Source of the DNA: Pelotomaculum sp.
Lineage (GTDB): Bacteria; Bacillota; Desulfotomaculia; Desulfotomaculales; Pelotomaculaceae
DNA length: 5,450 nucleotides
Reading direction: 5' to 3'
Assembly: GCA_003489345.1 (NCBI GenBank)
Contig: DNIT01000158.1
Location: 1,156-6,605 of the forward strand
Both the position numbers and the translations under genes were made by a program. The notes under the pieces are model-generated. The model made no database searches. It worked only from the letters and a program-made list of their open reading frames with translations, and was not told the DNA's origin. Positions 4,461 through 5,450 of this stretch are shown here, in pieces (positions within the stretch are counted from its first letter, which is position 1; each line of letters opens with the position of its first letter).

Positions 4461-5450
4461 TCATTCTTGTCGCCGGGGCAAACTAAAATAAAAAGTAGCG
4501 CCTTTGTCAACTTCGCCGATCAGCCACGTTTGACCATTGTGCCGCTTGATAATTTTCTGGCAGATAGCGAGGCCGACGCCGGAACCTTCAAACTCGTTTT
4601 GTGCATGGAGTCTTTGGAACACTCCGAAAAGCCGGGAGGAATAACGCATGTCGAAGCCCACGCCATTGTCGTTCACCGCAAAGACGTATTCATTTCCGGT
4701 TTCGCTGAAGCTAACTCCGATAGCGGCGACTTCCCTGGCACGGGTATACTTTAAGGAATTGGACAGTATATTTGCAACAAGTATCTTCATCATGACGGGA
4801 TCACCGGTTACATCCGGCAGCGGCCCGAGATGGAATTGTACTTTTCGCTGACCCTGCAGCTCTATAAGTTCATTGTAAACGTCCAGAAATAATTGCTCCA
4901 GCTGGATAACTTCATTTTGCATCGGCATTTCACACATCTTTGAGAACTCCAGCAGATGATCAATCACAGAGATGACTTCTACAGATTTTTCCTGCATAAT
5001 GGCAGCCAGCTCCCGGCCTTCGTCATCCAATTTATCGCGGTAATCTGCAACCAGGTAGTCAAGAAGCTTATTGATCGACAACAGCGGGGATTTTAGATTG
5101 TGGGCTATGGTATAGCAAAAACTGTCCAGTTCGCGGTTGGCTTCCTGGAGCGATTCAGTTTGCTGCTTCAGTTTAAGATGGGTTTTTACCCGGGCCTGCA
5201 GTTCGGAGCCGTGGAAGGGCTTGACCACATAGTCCTGTGCTCCCAGTTCAAAGCCTTTCCGGATACTTTCTTCATCGTCCCTGGCAGTTAAAAAGATGAT
5301 GGGGATACTGCTGAAGGTGCGGTTGCTTTTAATGGTTTTACACAGCTCAAAGCCATCCATTTCGGGCATGTAAATATCCAGCAGGATCAAATCCGGCTGG
5401 TGTTGGCTTAACAGTTTCAGGGCGGCGCTCCAATTTTTGGCGATTCTTAT
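4461..5450 (-). CDS. Receiver domain-histidine kinase hybrid, N-terminus beyond the window
   Basis: The frame is open to the right edge, giving 329 visible residues; the start lies outside the window and the missing part is probably only the first strand and helix of the receiver. Numbering from the edge: a receiver domain (about 1-85) has phospho-acceptor Asp25 in LLDIYMPEMDG, Thr55 in FLTARDD and Lys77 in VVKPF. A coiled-coil-like linker (83-112) leads to a HisKA domain with His117 in YTIAHNLKSPL. The HATPase domain carries the N-box NILSNSLKY (227-235), DNGVGF (261-266), the F-box LFGVFQRLH and GSGVGL (289-294). All residues needed for autophosphorylation are present. There is no membrane segment or DNA-binding output in the visible part. 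REC-first kinases of this kind usually take phosphate or a signal from another kinase and relay it; the partner genes probably lie to the right. Confidence 0.92.
   Translation of the reverse strand: MRIAKNWSAALKLLSQHQPDLILLDIYMPEMDGFELCKTIKSNRTFSSIPIIFLTARDDEESIRKGFELGAQDYVVKPFHGSELQARVKTHLKLKQQTESLQEANRELDSFCYTIAHNLKSPLLSINKLLDYLVADYRDKLDDEGRELAAIMQEKSVEVISVIDHLLEFSKMCEMPMQNEVIQLEQLFLDVYNELIELQGQRKVQFHLGPLPDVTGDPVMMKILVANILSNSLKYTRAREVAAIGVSFSETGNEYVFAVNDNGVGFDMRYSSRLFGVFQRLHAQNEFEGSGVGLAICQKIIKRHNGQTWLIGEVDKGATFYFSLPRRQE

Noticed and set aside
4452..4754. 100-codon plus-strand frame opposite the kinase
   Set aside because: It lies antisense to the conserved HATPase motifs of the kinase, whose coding is certain.

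Overview
The window is AT-rich and has the look of a spore-forming, low-GC Firmicute of the Clostridia or Negativicutes type. The evidence is strong purine-rich ribosome binding sites, a TTG start, a Gram-positive style sigma-A promoter, a class I cyclic di-GMP riboswitch and a tandem DUF3231-type protein. The genus cannot be fixed from the sequence alone.

Layout. Positions 1-817 (minus strand) hold the 3' part of an operon: a HypB/UreG-like GTPase (125-817) overlaps by four bases the start of a second gene that runs off the left edge. Positions 818-1975 are about 1.15 kb without a convincing protein gene. This stretch holds the promoter region of the GTPase operon with a wide inverted repeat (914-953), a set of nested hairpins capped by GAAA on the plus strand (1039-1129) that may be an unrecognised structured RNA, two further palindromes, a direct repeat, a good sigma-A promoter (1581-1610), a class I c-di-GMP (GEMM-I) riboswitch (about 1644-1735) and an apparent intrinsic terminator (1729-1758).

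Positions 1976-3168 (plus strand) form a two-gene operon behind this leader: a 117-residue protein I do not recognise, then a protein with two CBS domains and a divergent GGDEF domain (AGDEF, no I-site). The genes overlap and should be translationally coupled. The likely logic is that c-di-GMP is read by the leader RNA and controls a unit that itself encodes a possible c-di-GMP synthase or nucleotide sensor with an adenine-nucleotide-type input domain.

Positions 3287-5450 (minus strand, convergent) carry a DUF3231-type protein made of two repeats of about 170 residues. Upstream of it is a receiver-plus-histidine-kinase protein that continues past the right edge. These two may be co-transcribed, as no terminator is visible between them.

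The most interesting parts are the riboswitch/GGDEF regulatory loop with its unknown small partner, and the structured non-coding stretch at 1039-1129.
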